From: Neolewinella persica DSM 23188
Lineage (GTDB): Bacteria; Bacteroidota; Bacteroidia; Chitinophagales; Saprospiraceae
Assembly (NCBI RefSeq): GCF_000373105.1
Contig: NZ_KB890480.1
Coordinates: forward strand, 118,970-182,969
Direction of reading: 5' to 3'
Length of the DNA stretch: 64,000 bases
The notes beneath the pieces were generated by a model, which searched no databases, was not told the DNA's origin, and saw only the letters and a list, made by a program, of their open reading frames with translations. The translations under genes were made by a program, and so were the position numbers. This document shows positions 45,405 to 54,832 of this stretch, one piece after another; the stretch's first letter is position 1, and the number at the start of each line of letters is the position of its first letter.

Positions 45405-46109
45405 ATGTTCGATATGCGAAAACAATTCTACCTCTTCTTTATACTGCTGCTAAGCACCACCCTAACCGCTCAATCAGGCCCCGACGAAGATCAACTGGGT
45501 AGCTGGTACATGTATATTTTTAATACCACCTTTGGCGACGGACCCTTCGGTGTACAGGGAGACCTCCAATACCGGGCCTGGGATGCAGGGGGAGATATGG
45601 AACAGCTGCTGCTGCGCGGCGGTGTAACCTACCGCCCTGAAGATGCCAACATCCTTTTTACCCTGGGATATGGAAACATCACTACCGGCGCTTTCGGAGA
45701 CAGTGACGCCACCACCGGCGAGAGTAGAATTTACCAGGAAGCATTGCTGCCCCAGAAACTCGGTAAGCGCTTTATGCTAACGCACCGCTTCCGCTACGAA
45801 CAACGCTGGGTAGAGGGACAGGACACGCGTACCCGCTACCGCTACAACATCTTCCTGAATGTGCTGCTCAACGACACCGAAATGAAGAAAAAGACACTTT
45901 ACCTTGCCCTTTATAACGAAATCTTCATAAACGGTCAAACCGATATTGGAAACGGTCGGGAAGTGGAACGATTTGATCGGAACCGAACCTACCTCGGCTT
46001 AGGCTACGGCCTGTCCGATAACCTACGCGTCCAGGTGGGGTGGATGAAGCAGACTACGGCTAATTGGGGGAAGGGGCAGACGCAGTTGAGCTTGCACCAT
46101 AAGTTTTAA
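45405..46109 (+). CDS. DUF2490 outer-membrane-like beta protein
   Basis: 234 residues. A signal peptide ends at LTAQ. The remainder is a series of amphipathic strands (LGSWYMYIFNTTF, FGVQGDLQYRAW, MLTHRFRYEQRW, RTYLGLGYGLSDNLRVQVGWM), ending in a terminal aromatic residue (HHKF), as in DUF2490 proteins, which are taken for small outer-membrane barrels. A start at 45414 (MRKQFY) is equally possible. Its stop lies 17 bp from the stop of a convergent gene. Confidence 0.8.
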   Translation: MFDMRKQFYLFFILLLSTTLTAQSGPDEDQLGSWYMYIFNTTFGDGPFGVQGDLQYRAWDAGGDMEQLLLRGGVTYRPEDANILFTLGYGNITTGAFGDSDATTGESRIYQEALLPQKLGKRFMLTHRFRYEQRWVEGQDTRTRYRYNIFLNVLLNDTEMKKKTLYLALYNEIFINGQTDIGNGREVERFDRNRTYLGLGYGLSDNLRVQVGWMKQTTANWGKGQTQLSLHHKF

Positions 46110-46126
46110 AGAACACGGCTACCTGG

Positions 46127-47800
46127 TTAAATCTCGTTTAGGTATTGCTTAGCTTCAATAACCTCCGTCCTGTCTTCAACGTTTGCCGCGGTTAATTCCA
46201 CCAACTTACTAAACTGTTCTTTGGCTGTTTTATGCTCTCCCGCTCGTTTAGCGGCTACGGCGGCTCCGTATACGCCATTAAACCGATTCGGATGTGATTG
46301 CAAATTCAACAGATAAGCGCTGAGGGCCTCTTTTGGCCTGCCCAAAACCATCATCATGTCGCCTAGTAGTTCTTGAGCGGGTAAGACTTCGCCGGGGCTT
46401 ACGGGATGTTTTCCTACTTCTGCTTCCAGACCGGCAGCTTCCTGCATAAGGGTAACGGCGGCTTCATGATAGCCTTCCACCAGTTTTATCCAGGCCCGGG
46501 AAGCCGTTACCTGAACCAGCACCTGCTTTGCCTGGTAGGGATCGTCAGCGTTCACTAATCGCTGGTGCAGCGATTCGAGTATACGGAGGTCTTCTTTAGC
46601 AGCGTCAATGTCCTTATTGTGCACGGCCCCCAGCACTCTGGCGAAGTGCGTGATGGCAATCTCCCACGGGAACTCTCCCCAATCTACGTTCGATGGATGC
46701 TGTTCCAGCCGTGCCGCTTCGGTCCAGTTTTTGTTCTCTAACCACATGCGGGCGGAGATGGACCCGAAGTTGTATTTCCCCGCATCGGCCGCCAGTTTGT
46801 CCATGGATAATAAACGCTGGTGCATCTCACCGGCTTTGGCGTTGTCACCTTGTTGTAAATAAGCGTAAATCAGATAATCCATTGCGTGTACTTCTTCTCC
46901 TCCGGTGCCGTCCATAGCCGTCTCCTCGGCGTAACAACGGGCCGCCGACATGGAGTTCAGGTTGGACTGGATGGACTCGTCCCAAAGCCCCAGCCGGGTG
47001 AAGATATGGGAAGGCATATGTTGTGCGTGCGCGGAACCCGGCGCTATATCCGCGTATCTTCTGGCGGTCGGCAGGGCCAGGTGGGCCAGGTCCGGATTAT
47101 CGTAATTGTGGATGATGTAGTGCGCTACGCCAGGATGGTTAGGCTGGTCCGGGAAAATGGCTTCCAGTATTTTACCGGCTTTCTTTTCGTTGACGTATTC
47201 CGTCCCGGATCTGTCCCTCGTTGCGTAAAGCGCTAATGCGTAGAAAACGGCGGCCTCCGTATCGTCCTCGTACTTTTCGTACATCCGCTCCATTGCCTTT
47301 TCGTAATTTTTTGCCCTTATTCCGTGGGCTACGCTATCCCAATCTTTGTAGTAAGTGCCGATGGCGTTCAAGTAGTCCATTTCCCTGGCGTTCTTCGCTG
47401 CCGATTTGCCAACCTCAAGAACTTCGGATGCCTTTGCCAAGTCGCTTTTACCGGGTGGGGACCACGCGGCGTGGTAGATGCTCATGGCTACACCCCAGTA
47501 AGCCATCGCACACTCCGTGTCTGCATCCAGCACCTGTACGAATGCTTTTTCCGCCTCCCGGTATTCGAATGAATGGAGCAGGGAGACCGCCAGATCAAAT
47601 GTTTCCCGCACGGAATAATCACACGAAAGCGAAAAACTGACTTCTCCGAAGGTCTGACCGCTACACATTACGATATCACCCCGGAAAAAATCAATGTTTG
47701 AGGTGTCGACTGTAGATTTGGGCTTTTCGCTCGTACAACTTGAGTTAAGCAGGAAGGAGCAAACCAGGAATAGCAGCGGTAGAATTGGAGGTGATTTCAT
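46127..47800 (-). CDS. TPR lipoprotein with conserved His motifs
   Basis: 557 residues from the ATG at 47800, which gives a lipoprotein signal ending LLNSSC (C22); the longer frame to 47884 overlaps no signal. TPR-like helices fill the protein (FEYREAEKAFVQVLDAD, YWGVAMSIYHAAW). The central HPGVAHYIIHNYDNP and HAQHMPSHIFTRLG segments carry seven His and belong to a widespread but uncharacterised family. Such fixed His suggest metal binding. It follows the GH106 gene by 73 bp on the same strand, so they may be co-transcribed. The role is unknown. Confidence 0.8.
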   Translation of the reverse strand: MKSPPILPLLFLVCSFLLNSSCTSEKPKSTVDTSNIDFFRGDIVMCSGQTFGEVSFSLSCDYSVRETFDLAVSLLHSFEYREAEKAFVQVLDADTECAMAYWGVAMSIYHAAWSPPGKSDLAKASEVLEVGKSAAKNAREMDYLNAIGTYYKDWDSVAHGIRAKNYEKAMERMYEKYEDDTEAAVFYALALYATRDRSGTEYVNEKKAGKILEAIFPDQPNHPGVAHYIIHNYDNPDLAHLALPTARRYADIAPGSAHAQHMPSHIFTRLGLWDESIQSNLNSMSAARCYAEETAMDGTGGEEVHAMDYLIYAYLQQGDNAKAGEMHQRLLSMDKLAADAGKYNFGSISARMWLENKNWTEAARLEQHPSNVDWGEFPWEIAITHFARVLGAVHNKDIDAAKEDLRILESLHQRLVNADDPYQAKQVLVQVTASRAWIKLVEGYHEAAVTLMQEAAGLEAEVGKHPVSPGEVLPAQELLGDMMMVLGRPKEALSAYLLNLQSHPNRFNGVYGAAVAAKRAGEHKTAKEQFSKLVELTAANVEDRTEVIEAKQYLNEI

Positions 47801-47873
47801 TTCAAATTGGCTGAACAGGCAAAATGCATGTTTGCACAATATAAGCTTATTGCGACATTTAACCATCGGAGGA

Positions 47874-50800
47874 TCAGTCCACAATTGAGGTCAGCCGTAC
47901 TTCTCCGGTTAAACCCGACTTAGTCAACTCTGCTCCCTCCTCAGGCATGATTCCAGTAAGCGTCCAGGTCTTGCGTCCCCTGGCCGGCAGGCCAGCGTCC
48001 CTGATAAGTTGGTTAACCCAGAGGTTCGTCACCTCTACGGCTAATTCATTCTCTCCCGCCCGCAGAAAGTCGGTAACGTCAATCCGCCAGGGGGCAGTCC
48101 ACAGGCCACCGACGTAGCTACCGTTTAAAGAAACGTTGGCCACCACGGCCGCCTCATCCAATTCCAGCCAGACGCGCTTTCCGTTAGGAGCATCGGGCAG
48201 GGCAAACGTCTTGCGGTAGGTGGCCGTTCCGGAAAAGTAGCGGATGTCTTCGTCCGGGTGCCCGGCCCAGTCCATCAACTCAGGCAACTCCACCGTTTTG
48301 TCTACGCCAAGATAAGCGTTTTGAAAGCGCACGGACCACGGACCGGTAAGCTCGGCCAGTAGCTCCGTTTCGGGGTAGTTTTTGCCCTCAGGCGGGGGAC
48401 CGTCGGACTCGCTGAACACCACGAAACCACTTTCTAAAGGAGCCAGCCGTAGCGGTAGGTGAATATGCTCCGCCGTACCCCGAAACTCTGGCAGCGGACG
48501 CCGGGCACCACTGATCGGGTCCCACCACTCCGGCCGCAAACCTTTGGCCCGGAAGCCGGCAACGAAGTCGATGGTCTCTTCGCTTTGGTTGGTCAGGAAG
48601 TAAATTTCGCGGCCGTCATCTGCACGGCGGTGAATCCAGAGCACGGGGCTACTGGGCGGTAATTCCACGTCGGCCACTGTGCCGGTCTTCAATAATACCC
48701 GTTGCAGGTTGGTATCGGTTGTCACCCGCTCGTGTTGCCAAAGTTCGTGGGCCAGGTCATGTACCCGTTCGTCGGCTTCACCGTAGCCGGTCAGGCTGGG
48801 GGAATGGCTGGGGGCAGCACCTACCACCGTCAGGCCGGCCTCAACCAGTTCGGCGATGCGGACCAGTAGCTCCGGCCGCATGGTCTCCGACCTGGGCAAT
48901 ACCAGGATACGGTAGCTCGGCCCATCCTTAACGACCAGCCGACCATCGACCACGCTGGTCCGGTTATGCAGCACATCGGCATTAAGATAGTCAAAGGCAT
49001 ATCCGGCGGGGACGGACGGGTTGGTAACTCCGGTCATCTTCGGCGCGTCCTCGCCGATGAAGTAGGCGATGTCGGCCACGAAGTCGCCCTGACGCAGCAG
49101 ATAGCCGCAGCGGCGTTCGTAGTCGATCCAGGATTTAGCCTTCGGAAACCAGGTATTGTGCCGGTTGAATTCGGTACCGAACCAGGCGTTCACCCCCGGC
49201 TGTTTGTCTTTATACGGTTGCTGAATATAGACGTGGTAGACCCGGTGGTTGATGCCCTCGGTAAAGCTCCAGTCGCCTCGCTTTTTCAGCATGCCCGGGT
49301 AACGGGTGAAGTCCTTGCCCGCAGCGGTGAAGGATTCGGCCGACACCTGCTCTTTACCGTAAATGTGCGCCGCAGAGGCTGCGGCTTTGCACTCGATACT
49401 GCCCAGTGAACCCTCGTTCCAGAATTCTCCGCCGACGAGATCCGACTGCCCGCCATACAACAGGAATTCTGAGGGGAACCCCCAGTGACCGTAATTTTCC
49501 AGCCACAGTTTCAGACCGTTCTTCTCGCATAAATCTTGTAGCCCGCCGACGTACTCGTAGGCCACGCGGTCGGCCACTAACCTGCGTAAATCCCAAAGAA
49601 AACGGTTGGATTCGTCGACCGACCCGACGATGTGGCCACTCAGCACGGGTAACCAGGGTAAGGGGTCGTAGTCGTAGGTAGTTGCGAAGGCGGCGGCGAA
49701 ATCATCCGTCCAGTTCTGGCCGCCCATTTCATAGCTGTCGGCTACGACGTATTTGAAGGCCGTACGCTCGGCGGCGGGCATGGAATTGAGGATTTCGCCG
49801 ATAAAGGCGTCGAAATGCTGGGGCAGGGCGTCGCGGTTCATTTTGTCTACTTCCGGGCCTTTGGCCCCGGCTGCCGCTGGCCCGTTTTCCACGCCGGTCG
49901 GGAGCATCCCGGTGCGCAGGATGGTCCAGTTGCCGGCCGGGATGTTCCAGTTCAGGGTGCCGTCAGTAGCTAGTTTTTCGGTGAGGTTCAGCACGCCGTC
50001 GGTGGGGATGATCTGGTCGGCGGCGGGTTCGGCCTGGGCGGGCCAGCGGTAAGCATCGTCCAGCGGCAGCGGGGTGGGGTGCATCAGGGCAAGTTGCTTC
50101 TCCAGGCTGTATTCAAGTTTGGCCAACGGTGATAATGAGGCGGTTCGTAGCCCGATTTTTTTGCTGCCGCGGGTTGCCATGATATTTGTCAGGTTCAGCT
50201 CAAATTCCGGGGCGTTGGTCGCGGGGAAAGCAATGGTCAGCGATGGATCATCGTAGAAGCCGATCTGGTCCAGATTGTTGCTTCGGTCGAAGCGGAAAGA
50301 GCGGACCACTTTCCACTCCCCGGCAACTTTTGCGCTCAGGGTAGCGTCTGCCGTGAAAGTGCCCTGCGGTTGGAGGGTCAGGGTTTGGTAGGGCGCGGTC
50401 GCGGGTGCAGGGAAGGTTATGGTAGCAGCCTCCTGTCCAGTGAGGTCCGTTTCCCGGACGATGAGGTCAGGCCCGCCGGTCGGCGTAGGAAAGGCCAGCA
50501 CCGCCACGTCGCTGAAGTCTCCTTCCGGAGGTGTAAGCAGGCCCGAGAATTTTCCCGGCCCGGTTACCACGGTGGCCTGGCTGGCCAGGAACCGCATGGA
50601 GTTGCCGGTGTCGTTCCACGGCCCGCCCGACTGGCTCCAGCCCGGGCTGTTGAACAGCCCGATGTCGACGCCCAAACGCGCCCCTTCCCGGATAGCGTGT
50701 TGGGTCAGCCGTTTCCATTCTTCGCTCAGCATGGGCACCTGACCCTGGTCTTCCATCGGTACGCGGTCGAGGTAAATATTGCCGATCAGCGCCGCACCGA

Positions 50801-51041
50801 TGCCTACTTCGGCCATCGCCTCCAGGTCGCGGGTGATGCCCTCTGCGGAGATGTGGTTATTGATCCAGTACCAATACATCCAAGGCTTTGTCTCTGCCGG
50901 CGGAGTCATAAAGCCAGCGGCCAGTTCTTCGATGGCGGGGTCAGCCATTGTTTCTGATTCCGGTGTGGTTGTACAGGTAGAAAAACTAAGCATTAGCAGG
51001 AGACAGCCAGGGAGGATAAAGCGGAAGTTCAAGGTTTGCAT
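47874..51041 (-). CDS. GH106-like alpha-L-rhamnosidase, lipoprotein
   Basis: 1055 residues from the ATG at 51041, chosen because it gives the lipoprotein signal MLSFSTC; the frame upstream to 51233 is GC-rich and signal-free. The N-terminal GH106 region starts KPWMYWYWINNHISAEGITRDLEAMAE and contains LGVDIGLFNSPGWSQSGGPW and YVVADSYEMGGQNWT. The C-terminus has a GH2-like galactose-binding beta-sandwich (YRKTFALPDAPNGKRVWLEL to VEVTNLWVNQLIRD). GH106 enzymes remove terminal alpha-L-rhamnose, calcium-dependent in studied members. It lies downstream of DUF1961 and a sulfatase on the same strand. Confidence 0.9.
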   Translation of the reverse strand: MQTLNFRFILPGCLLLMLSFSTCTTTPESETMADPAIEELAAGFMTPPAETKPWMYWYWINNHISAEGITRDLEAMAEVGIGAALIGNIYLDRVPMEDQGQVPMLSEEWKRLTQHAIREGARLGVDIGLFNSPGWSQSGGPWNDTGNSMRFLASQATVVTGPGKFSGLLTPPEGDFSDVAVLAFPTPTGGPDLIVRETDLTGQEAATITFPAPATAPYQTLTLQPQGTFTADATLSAKVAGEWKVVRSFRFDRSNNLDQIGFYDDPSLTIAFPATNAPEFELNLTNIMATRGSKKIGLRTASLSPLAKLEYSLEKQLALMHPTPLPLDDAYRWPAQAEPAADQIIPTDGVLNLTEKLATDGTLNWNIPAGNWTILRTGMLPTGVENGPAAAGAKGPEVDKMNRDALPQHFDAFIGEILNSMPAAERTAFKYVVADSYEMGGQNWTDDFAAAFATTYDYDPLPWLPVLSGHIVGSVDESNRFLWDLRRLVADRVAYEYVGGLQDLCEKNGLKLWLENYGHWGFPSEFLLYGGQSDLVGGEFWNEGSLGSIECKAAASAAHIYGKEQVSAESFTAAGKDFTRYPGMLKKRGDWSFTEGINHRVYHVYIQQPYKDKQPGVNAWFGTEFNRHNTWFPKAKSWIDYERRCGYLLRQGDFVADIAYFIGEDAPKMTGVTNPSVPAGYAFDYLNADVLHNRTSVVDGRLVVKDGPSYRILVLPRSETMRPELLVRIAELVEAGLTVVGAAPSHSPSLTGYGEADERVHDLAHELWQHERVTTDTNLQRVLLKTGTVADVELPPSSPVLWIHRRADDGREIYFLTNQSEETIDFVAGFRAKGLRPEWWDPISGARRPLPEFRGTAEHIHLPLRLAPLESGFVVFSESDGPPPEGKNYPETELLAELTGPWSVRFQNAYLGVDKTVELPELMDWAGHPDEDIRYFSGTATYRKTFALPDAPNGKRVWLELDEAAVVANVSLNGSYVGGLWTAPWRIDVTDFLRAGENELAVEVTNLWVNQLIRDAGLPARGRKTWTLTGIMPEEGAELTKSGLTGEVRLTSIVD

Positions 51042-51133
51042 AACAACTTTCTTTGCACCCGCGCGCCGCCGCCCTAATGCGCCACCGCCGGATAAATCAA
51101 CACCATAAAGAAAGCTACGTTTTTCCCGCCTCA

Positions 51134-51150
51134 CCATCCTGTACCATCCG
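51134..51150 (-). promoter_or_regulatory. Shared motif CGGATGGTACAGGATGG (candidate operator)
   Basis: It lies 93 bp upstream of the GH106 ATG and directly against the stop of the DUF1961 gene. It is the weakest of the five copies (GTAC half present once). Orientation relative to the gene is the same as in the other minus-strand copies. Confidence 0.3.
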
Positions 51151-51945
51151 CTACCCCCGCTCCCAAACGGCAACATCCCCGTACCGCGCCGAGCGCGTAT
51201 ACATGTGCCGAATCCCGATGCGCCCACTGGCAATCTTGTCCCCCGATGGCAATGGCCACGAAAACAGTTGCTCCTTATCGCCGCCTTTGACGTTGAAAAA
51301 CAGCCATTCCGAAGTCTTCACCACCGTTATTTCGTACGGTACGCCCGGTCTGAAAAGGCCCGTGTCGAAATAATCGGGTGCCACGGCAGTAGCGGCAAAT
51401 TTTTTACCTTTCTGTACGGGGTACTGGCGGCACCGCACGTAATCCATCCCACCGTTTTTCGGGTAAGCGGCGTAGCTGATGTGGAGGGCGTTCATGTTAT
51501 TAAAGTAGGTTCGCATGCTGGGAATGATGCGTTCGTTGCGCCAGCTCGCGATGTCAGCGGGGAAGTCATAGGCACCGGAGGCCTGCAGGTAGAGGATGTT
51601 GACGGCGGTTTCCCGCGTATCGGTACGGGTGTAGGTATACCTCATTTTCAGGTCGCCGGTGAAGGACTGCTTCGTCCAGAGTACACCGTGGCAGGCATCG
51701 TCGCCAGCAACTGGCCCGGCGCTGAAGACCATGCCGTCGGGCGTATTATCTACCGTGGCGCGCAGGCCGTCGAGGAACCATTTACGTTGCCAGTTGCGGG
51801 TGCCGGGGTCTTGGAAGGCCTTTTGCCAGCCAGGGGCGTCGACCAGTTGTTGAAAATTACGCTCCGCTTCGGTTTGCGCCGGGAGCAGTACGGGAAATAG
51901 CGTGATGCAGAGAAGTAGAATTTGGGTGGGACTGGACACTTTCAT
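51151..51945 (-). CDS. DUF1961 family secreted protein
   Basis: 264 residues. A signal peptide ends at LLPAQ. The remainder matches DUF1961: NWFLDG-type start (WQRKWFLDGLRATV), DACHGVLWTKQSFTGDLKMRYTYTRTD, VNILYLQASG and a C-terminal VKGGDKEQLFSWPLPSG to GRIGIRHMYTRSARYGDVAVW. The fold is expected to be a concanavalin-like jelly roll, as in many carbohydrate-binding or lyase domains. The reaction is not known to me. It lies between GH106 and a sulfatase, so a role in the same glycan is likely. Confidence 0.82.
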   Translation of the reverse strand: MKVSSPTQILLLCITLFPVLLPAQTEAERNFQQLVDAPGWQKAFQDPGTRNWQRKWFLDGLRATVDNTPDGMVFSAGPVAGDDACHGVLWTKQSFTGDLKMRYTYTRTDTRETAVNILYLQASGAYDFPADIASWRNERIIPSMRTYFNNMNALHISYAAYPKNGGMDYVRCRQYPVQKGKKFAATAVAPDYFDTGLFRPGVPYEITVVKTSEWLFFNVKGGDKEQLFSWPLPSGDKIASGRIGIRHMYTRSARYGDVAVWERG

Positions 51946-51980
51946 TGAGCGAGAACTTAATTTTGATCGTAAAACACGCC

Positions 51981-52018
51981 GGGCGCTAAAGGTCGCTGCG
52001 CGACGCTTCGAGGTCCGG
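51981..52018. repeat. Dispersed repeat, single arm
   Basis: The reverse complement (CCGGACCTCGAAGCGTCGCG and on to CAGCGACCTTTAGC) matches the left arm at 59499-59538 almost exactly. It sits between the stop of a sulfatase and the DUF1961 start. Confidence 0.8.
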
Positions 52019-52023
52019 CTAGC

Positions 52024-53457
52024 TTATTCTCCAATCGGTAATCGTGCGGCAAGTTCTTCCACTACCGGGAGGTATTCCTTCTTTTCGGCCAGATTATTCA
52101 CTTCAAGTGAATCAGTTGCATGGTCAAAAAGCGTACGCGCATATCGGTCGCCCTCATCGTCGTACCACTCGGTATAAGAATAGCGGGTGGTGGTGATATT
52201 GTCGGCTTCTTTCCAGCGGGTGAAAACGGCGTCTCCCCACGCTGTTTGGGGGTCGTCCAGTAGTGGGCTCAGGCTTTTCCCCTGTAGCTGGGCGGGTTTT
52301 TCCAGGCCTGCGAGGTCGCAGAGGGTGGGAAAGACGTCGACGTATTCCACCATCGCGGGTGAGCGCCCGGGCTCGTGACCCGGAGCGGAGAAAATGAGTG
52401 GAACCCGCAAGGAGGTGTTGAAGGGTGTATGCTTACACCACATTGCGTGGTCGCCTAAGTTCCAGCCGTGGTCGCCCCAAAAGACGATGATGGTGTTATC
52501 TGCTTCGCCACTGGCTTCGAGGGCATCGAGCACACGACCCAGCTGGGCGTCCATGAAGCTGACACTGGCGTAATAACCGTGAATGAGCTGACGCGCGTAA
52601 TCTTCAGGCAGGATTTCGTCTTTTGGCACACCGCTGTAATTGCGGAGTTCACCGCTGTTGTGGTGGATGGCGTCAGGGGTTCCTTCGGCGCGGTAGTAGG
52701 TGGCGGGCAGGCTGATGTTGGCGGGATCATACAAATCCCAGTATTTGGCCGGGGCGTTGAACGGGAGGTGGGGCTTCATGAAGCCAACGGCGAGGAAAAA
52801 GGGCTGGTCTCCGGGCGCAAGTTCCCCGATTTTGGCGGCGGCATAGTCGGCGATTTTCCCGTCCCAGTAAGCGGTGTCGGCTACCTCGCCGCGCTCGAAA
52901 GCGGGCCCGCGGCCGTCGAAATCCTTATTGTTGGCATTTATAATGTTCTCCGGCATCTGGTAGTCGCGGCCGGCCCCGCCGCCCACGCCGGGTTTCCAGT
53001 TGGGCTGGCTGTAGTCCCCGGCCCGGTCGGTTGGGTGGTGCAGTACCTTACCGATGGCGGCCGTGTAGTAGCCGGCGGCCTTGAAGTGGCCATGTAGGGT
53101 AACGGCGTCGGGCGCATCTTCGCTGATCTTGGTTTTGAAATCCCAGAAGCGGTTGCGGGTGGGGCGCATACCGGTCATGATGCTGGCGCGCGAGGCCCCG
53201 CAGACCGGCACGTTGCAGTAGGCGTTCGTGAAGGCGGTGCCCATCGCCGCCAGCCGGTCGATGTTGGGCGAGTGAATCATCCCCTTGCCGAAGGAGGCGA
53301 GCTCCGGCCGCAGGTCGTCCACAGCAATGAACAGGACGTTGGGCGGCGCAGCCCCCCCGTCTGTTTGGCTTTCTGACTCCTTTACTGATGAGGCGGGGCC
53401 GCAGGTGCAAAGTAAAGCTCCTAGGAGGAGCAGAGCAAGGAGGTTTGTTGGGCGCAT
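52024..53457 (-). CDS. Iduronate-2-sulfatase-like sulfatase S1, lipoprotein
   Basis: 477 residues from the ATG at 53457; the upstream extension to 53556 lacks a signal. Lipoprotein signal GALLCTC. N-terminal VLFIAVDDLRPELASFG and the formylglycine signature CGASRASIMTG (C86) are typical of the iduronate-2-sulfatase branch of S1, together with FLAVGFMKPHLPF and VFWGDHGWNLGDHAMW. It may remove 2-O or 3-O sulfate from a rhamnose or uronate residue; that is inference. The LCTCGPASS segment is encoded by the REP-like core (GCACCTGCGGCCCCGCC). Confidence 0.9.
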   Translation of the reverse strand: MRPTNLLALLLLGALLCTCGPASSVKESESQTDGGAAPPNVLFIAVDDLRPELASFGKGMIHSPNIDRLAAMGTAFTNAYCNVPVCGASRASIMTGMRPTRNRFWDFKTKISEDAPDAVTLHGHFKAAGYYTAAIGKVLHHPTDRAGDYSQPNWKPGVGGGAGRDYQMPENIINANNKDFDGRGPAFERGEVADTAYWDGKIADYAAAKIGELAPGDQPFFLAVGFMKPHLPFNAPAKYWDLYDPANISLPATYYRAEGTPDAIHHNSGELRNYSGVPKDEILPEDYARQLIHGYYASVSFMDAQLGRVLDALEASGEADNTIIVFWGDHGWNLGDHAMWCKHTPFNTSLRVPLIFSAPGHEPGRSPAMVEYVDVFPTLCDLAGLEKPAQLQGKSLSPLLDDPQTAWGDAVFTRWKEADNITTTRYSYTEWYDDEGDRYARTLFDHATDSLEVNNLAEKKEYLPVVEELAARLPIGE

Positions 53458-53599
53458 GATGATGAGTTTGTTGGTCGAATGTTGGGGCAGATGACCTGCC
53501 GAATGATTGGGAGCATTTGCCGTCGGGTAAACTTTTGTCCGGCTTCTCCAGGTCAAAAGAATATGTCGGACGGTCGATCCGCCTGTTCGGCGGCTTCCC

Positions 53600-54511
53600 T
53601 CAAATACCCGATATGTATTCTATTTCTGAGATGTTCTTTCCAGTGGTTCGTTCGTAGAGTTCGTAAATGATGCCATCCTTAAGGCCAACTTTGGGTACTA
53701 GCATCGTGTCGCCACCTGCATCTTCGAGCATCCGGATATAGATTTCGGAAGCGGGAATGATGACGTCTGCCCGGTCAGGGTTGAGTTTCAGAAAAGACAT
53801 CCGCTCCTCGTAAGAGAAAGCCTTTACGTAGGCGCTGATGGCCTTGATCTCTACTAATGACATACTTGTTTTTCCGGTTCGGGAAGACAATTTGAACAGC
53901 TTGTTCATATTGCCGCCGGTACCAATGCCGGTCACTTCCCCACTTTTAGGGTTTTTCGTCTTTTTGAGGAATGCCTGCATCCGGGAGAAAGTGTCTTTTC
54001 GTTCTGCGGCGGATAGCTTTCTAACTGACCCGATCCGGAAGGATTGGCTGGCTTTGAGTTCCCGACCCTCGTATAGGTTGAGTTCGGTGCTGCCACCACC
54101 CACATCGATGTGTACGGAGCGGCCTTCGGTGAGGTAGGGCAGGATGGCCTTGTTCAGTATCCGAGCTTCTTCTGTACCGGAGATGATGTGCACGTCGATA
54201 CCGGTAGTGCCTTCCAGGACGTCCCGGATTTCCTGCCCGTTTTCTGCCTCCCGCATAGCGGAGGTCGCTACGGCAAAGGTGGCATCAACGTCATACAATT
54301 CGATCAGCAGGCGAAAGGTTTGCATCAGCTTGCCGAACTTCTGTGTCGTTCCGGGTAGGATCTTGCCCTTCTTGAATACGTCGTGCCCCAGCCGCAATGG
54401 AAAGCGGAGAAATTCAAGGCTTTTGAAACTGACCTTGTCCTTTGACTCAAAGACATTGACGATTTGAAGACGGATGGCGTTGGAGCCAATATCTATGGCA
54501 GCTAGTTTCAT
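53600..54511 (-). CDS. Ppx/GppA family phosphatase (exopolyphosphatase-like)
   Basis: 303 residues. Actin-like ATPase fold motifs: AAIDIGSNAIRLQ at the N-terminus, AVATSAMREAENG, ISGTEEARI and VHIDVGGGSTEL. The length matches the short single-domain Ppx/GppA form, which cleaves polyphosphate or (p)ppGpp. It is a housekeeping-type gene lying between utilisation genes, divergent from the second susC. The palindrome at 54605-54627 lies 94 bp upstream of its ATG. Confidence 0.92.
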   Translation of the reverse strand: MKLAAIDIGSNAIRLQIVNVFESKDKVSFKSLEFLRFPLRLGHDVFKKGKILPGTTQKFGKLMQTFRLLIELYDVDATFAVATSAMREAENGQEIRDVLEGTTGIDVHIISGTEEARILNKAILPYLTEGRSVHIDVGGGSTELNLYEGRELKASQSFRIGSVRKLSAAERKDTFSRMQAFLKKTKNPKSGEVTGIGTGGNMNKLFKLSSRTGKTSMSLVEIKAISAYVKAFSYEERMSFLKLNPDRADVIIPASEIYIRMLEDAGGDTMLVPKVGLKDGIIYELYERTTGKNISEIEYISGI

Positions 54512-54604
54512 GGGGTTTAATTGATTAGTCTTTATGGACTAAAGCTAAAGTAAGGTAAGCGGGCTAAGCCAGGGGGTTGTTTTCAAAGCCAATAAATTTA
54601 TCCT

Positions 54605-54627
54605 ATCTGTGTATAATTTACACAGAT
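54605..54627. promoter_or_regulatory. 23-bp palindrome, candidate operator
   Basis: ATCTGTGTA (54605-54613) and TACACAGAT (54619-54627) are perfect inverted arms with a 5-bp AT spacer. The size and symmetry fit a dimeric winged-helix or LacI-type regulator. It lies 206 bp upstream of susC and 94 bp upstream of ppx. The GntR regulator encoded at the right end is a candidate binder (inference). Confidence 0.5.
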
Positions 54628-54660
54628 TAGATCCCAAATAAATCACTAAAATTTAGACTA

Positions 54661-54679
54661 CCATCCTGTACCGTACCGG
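54661..54679. promoter_or_regulatory. Shared motif CCATCCTGTACCGTACCGG (candidate operator)
   Basis: Same motif family as at 11752-11770, here in the opposite orientation relative to the downstream susC. A second partial copy (GGTACAGGACGG, 54728-54739) faces it, forming an inverted pair 154 to 94 bp before the susC ATG. Confidence 0.4.
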
Positions 54680-54832
54680 TTATCGGGGAATAAAAAATTA
54701 AACTTTTGAAACCTGGTCTTTGCAGGAAGGTACAGGACGGGGGCAGGTGGGTTCCCGCCCTAATATTGGTGGAGAATTGGGGTTGTTAACCTTGATTTCT
54801 TTTAAAGTCAACTGCAAACTAACCTAGCTATT

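Larger units (their letters stand above)
54512..54832. other. Divergent intergenic region ppx / second susC
   Basis: 321 bp without a gene. It contains a 23-bp palindrome (54605-54627), the shared TGTACCGTAC motif at 54661-54679 and an inverted copy at 54726-54739, then a REP-like GC-rich segment near 54740-54764. It must hold promoters for both flanking genes. Confidence 0.7.

Noticed and set aside
51042-51233. N-terminal extension of the GH106 gene
   Set aside because: It overlaps the DUF1961 gene and would bury the lipoprotein signal that starts at 51041.
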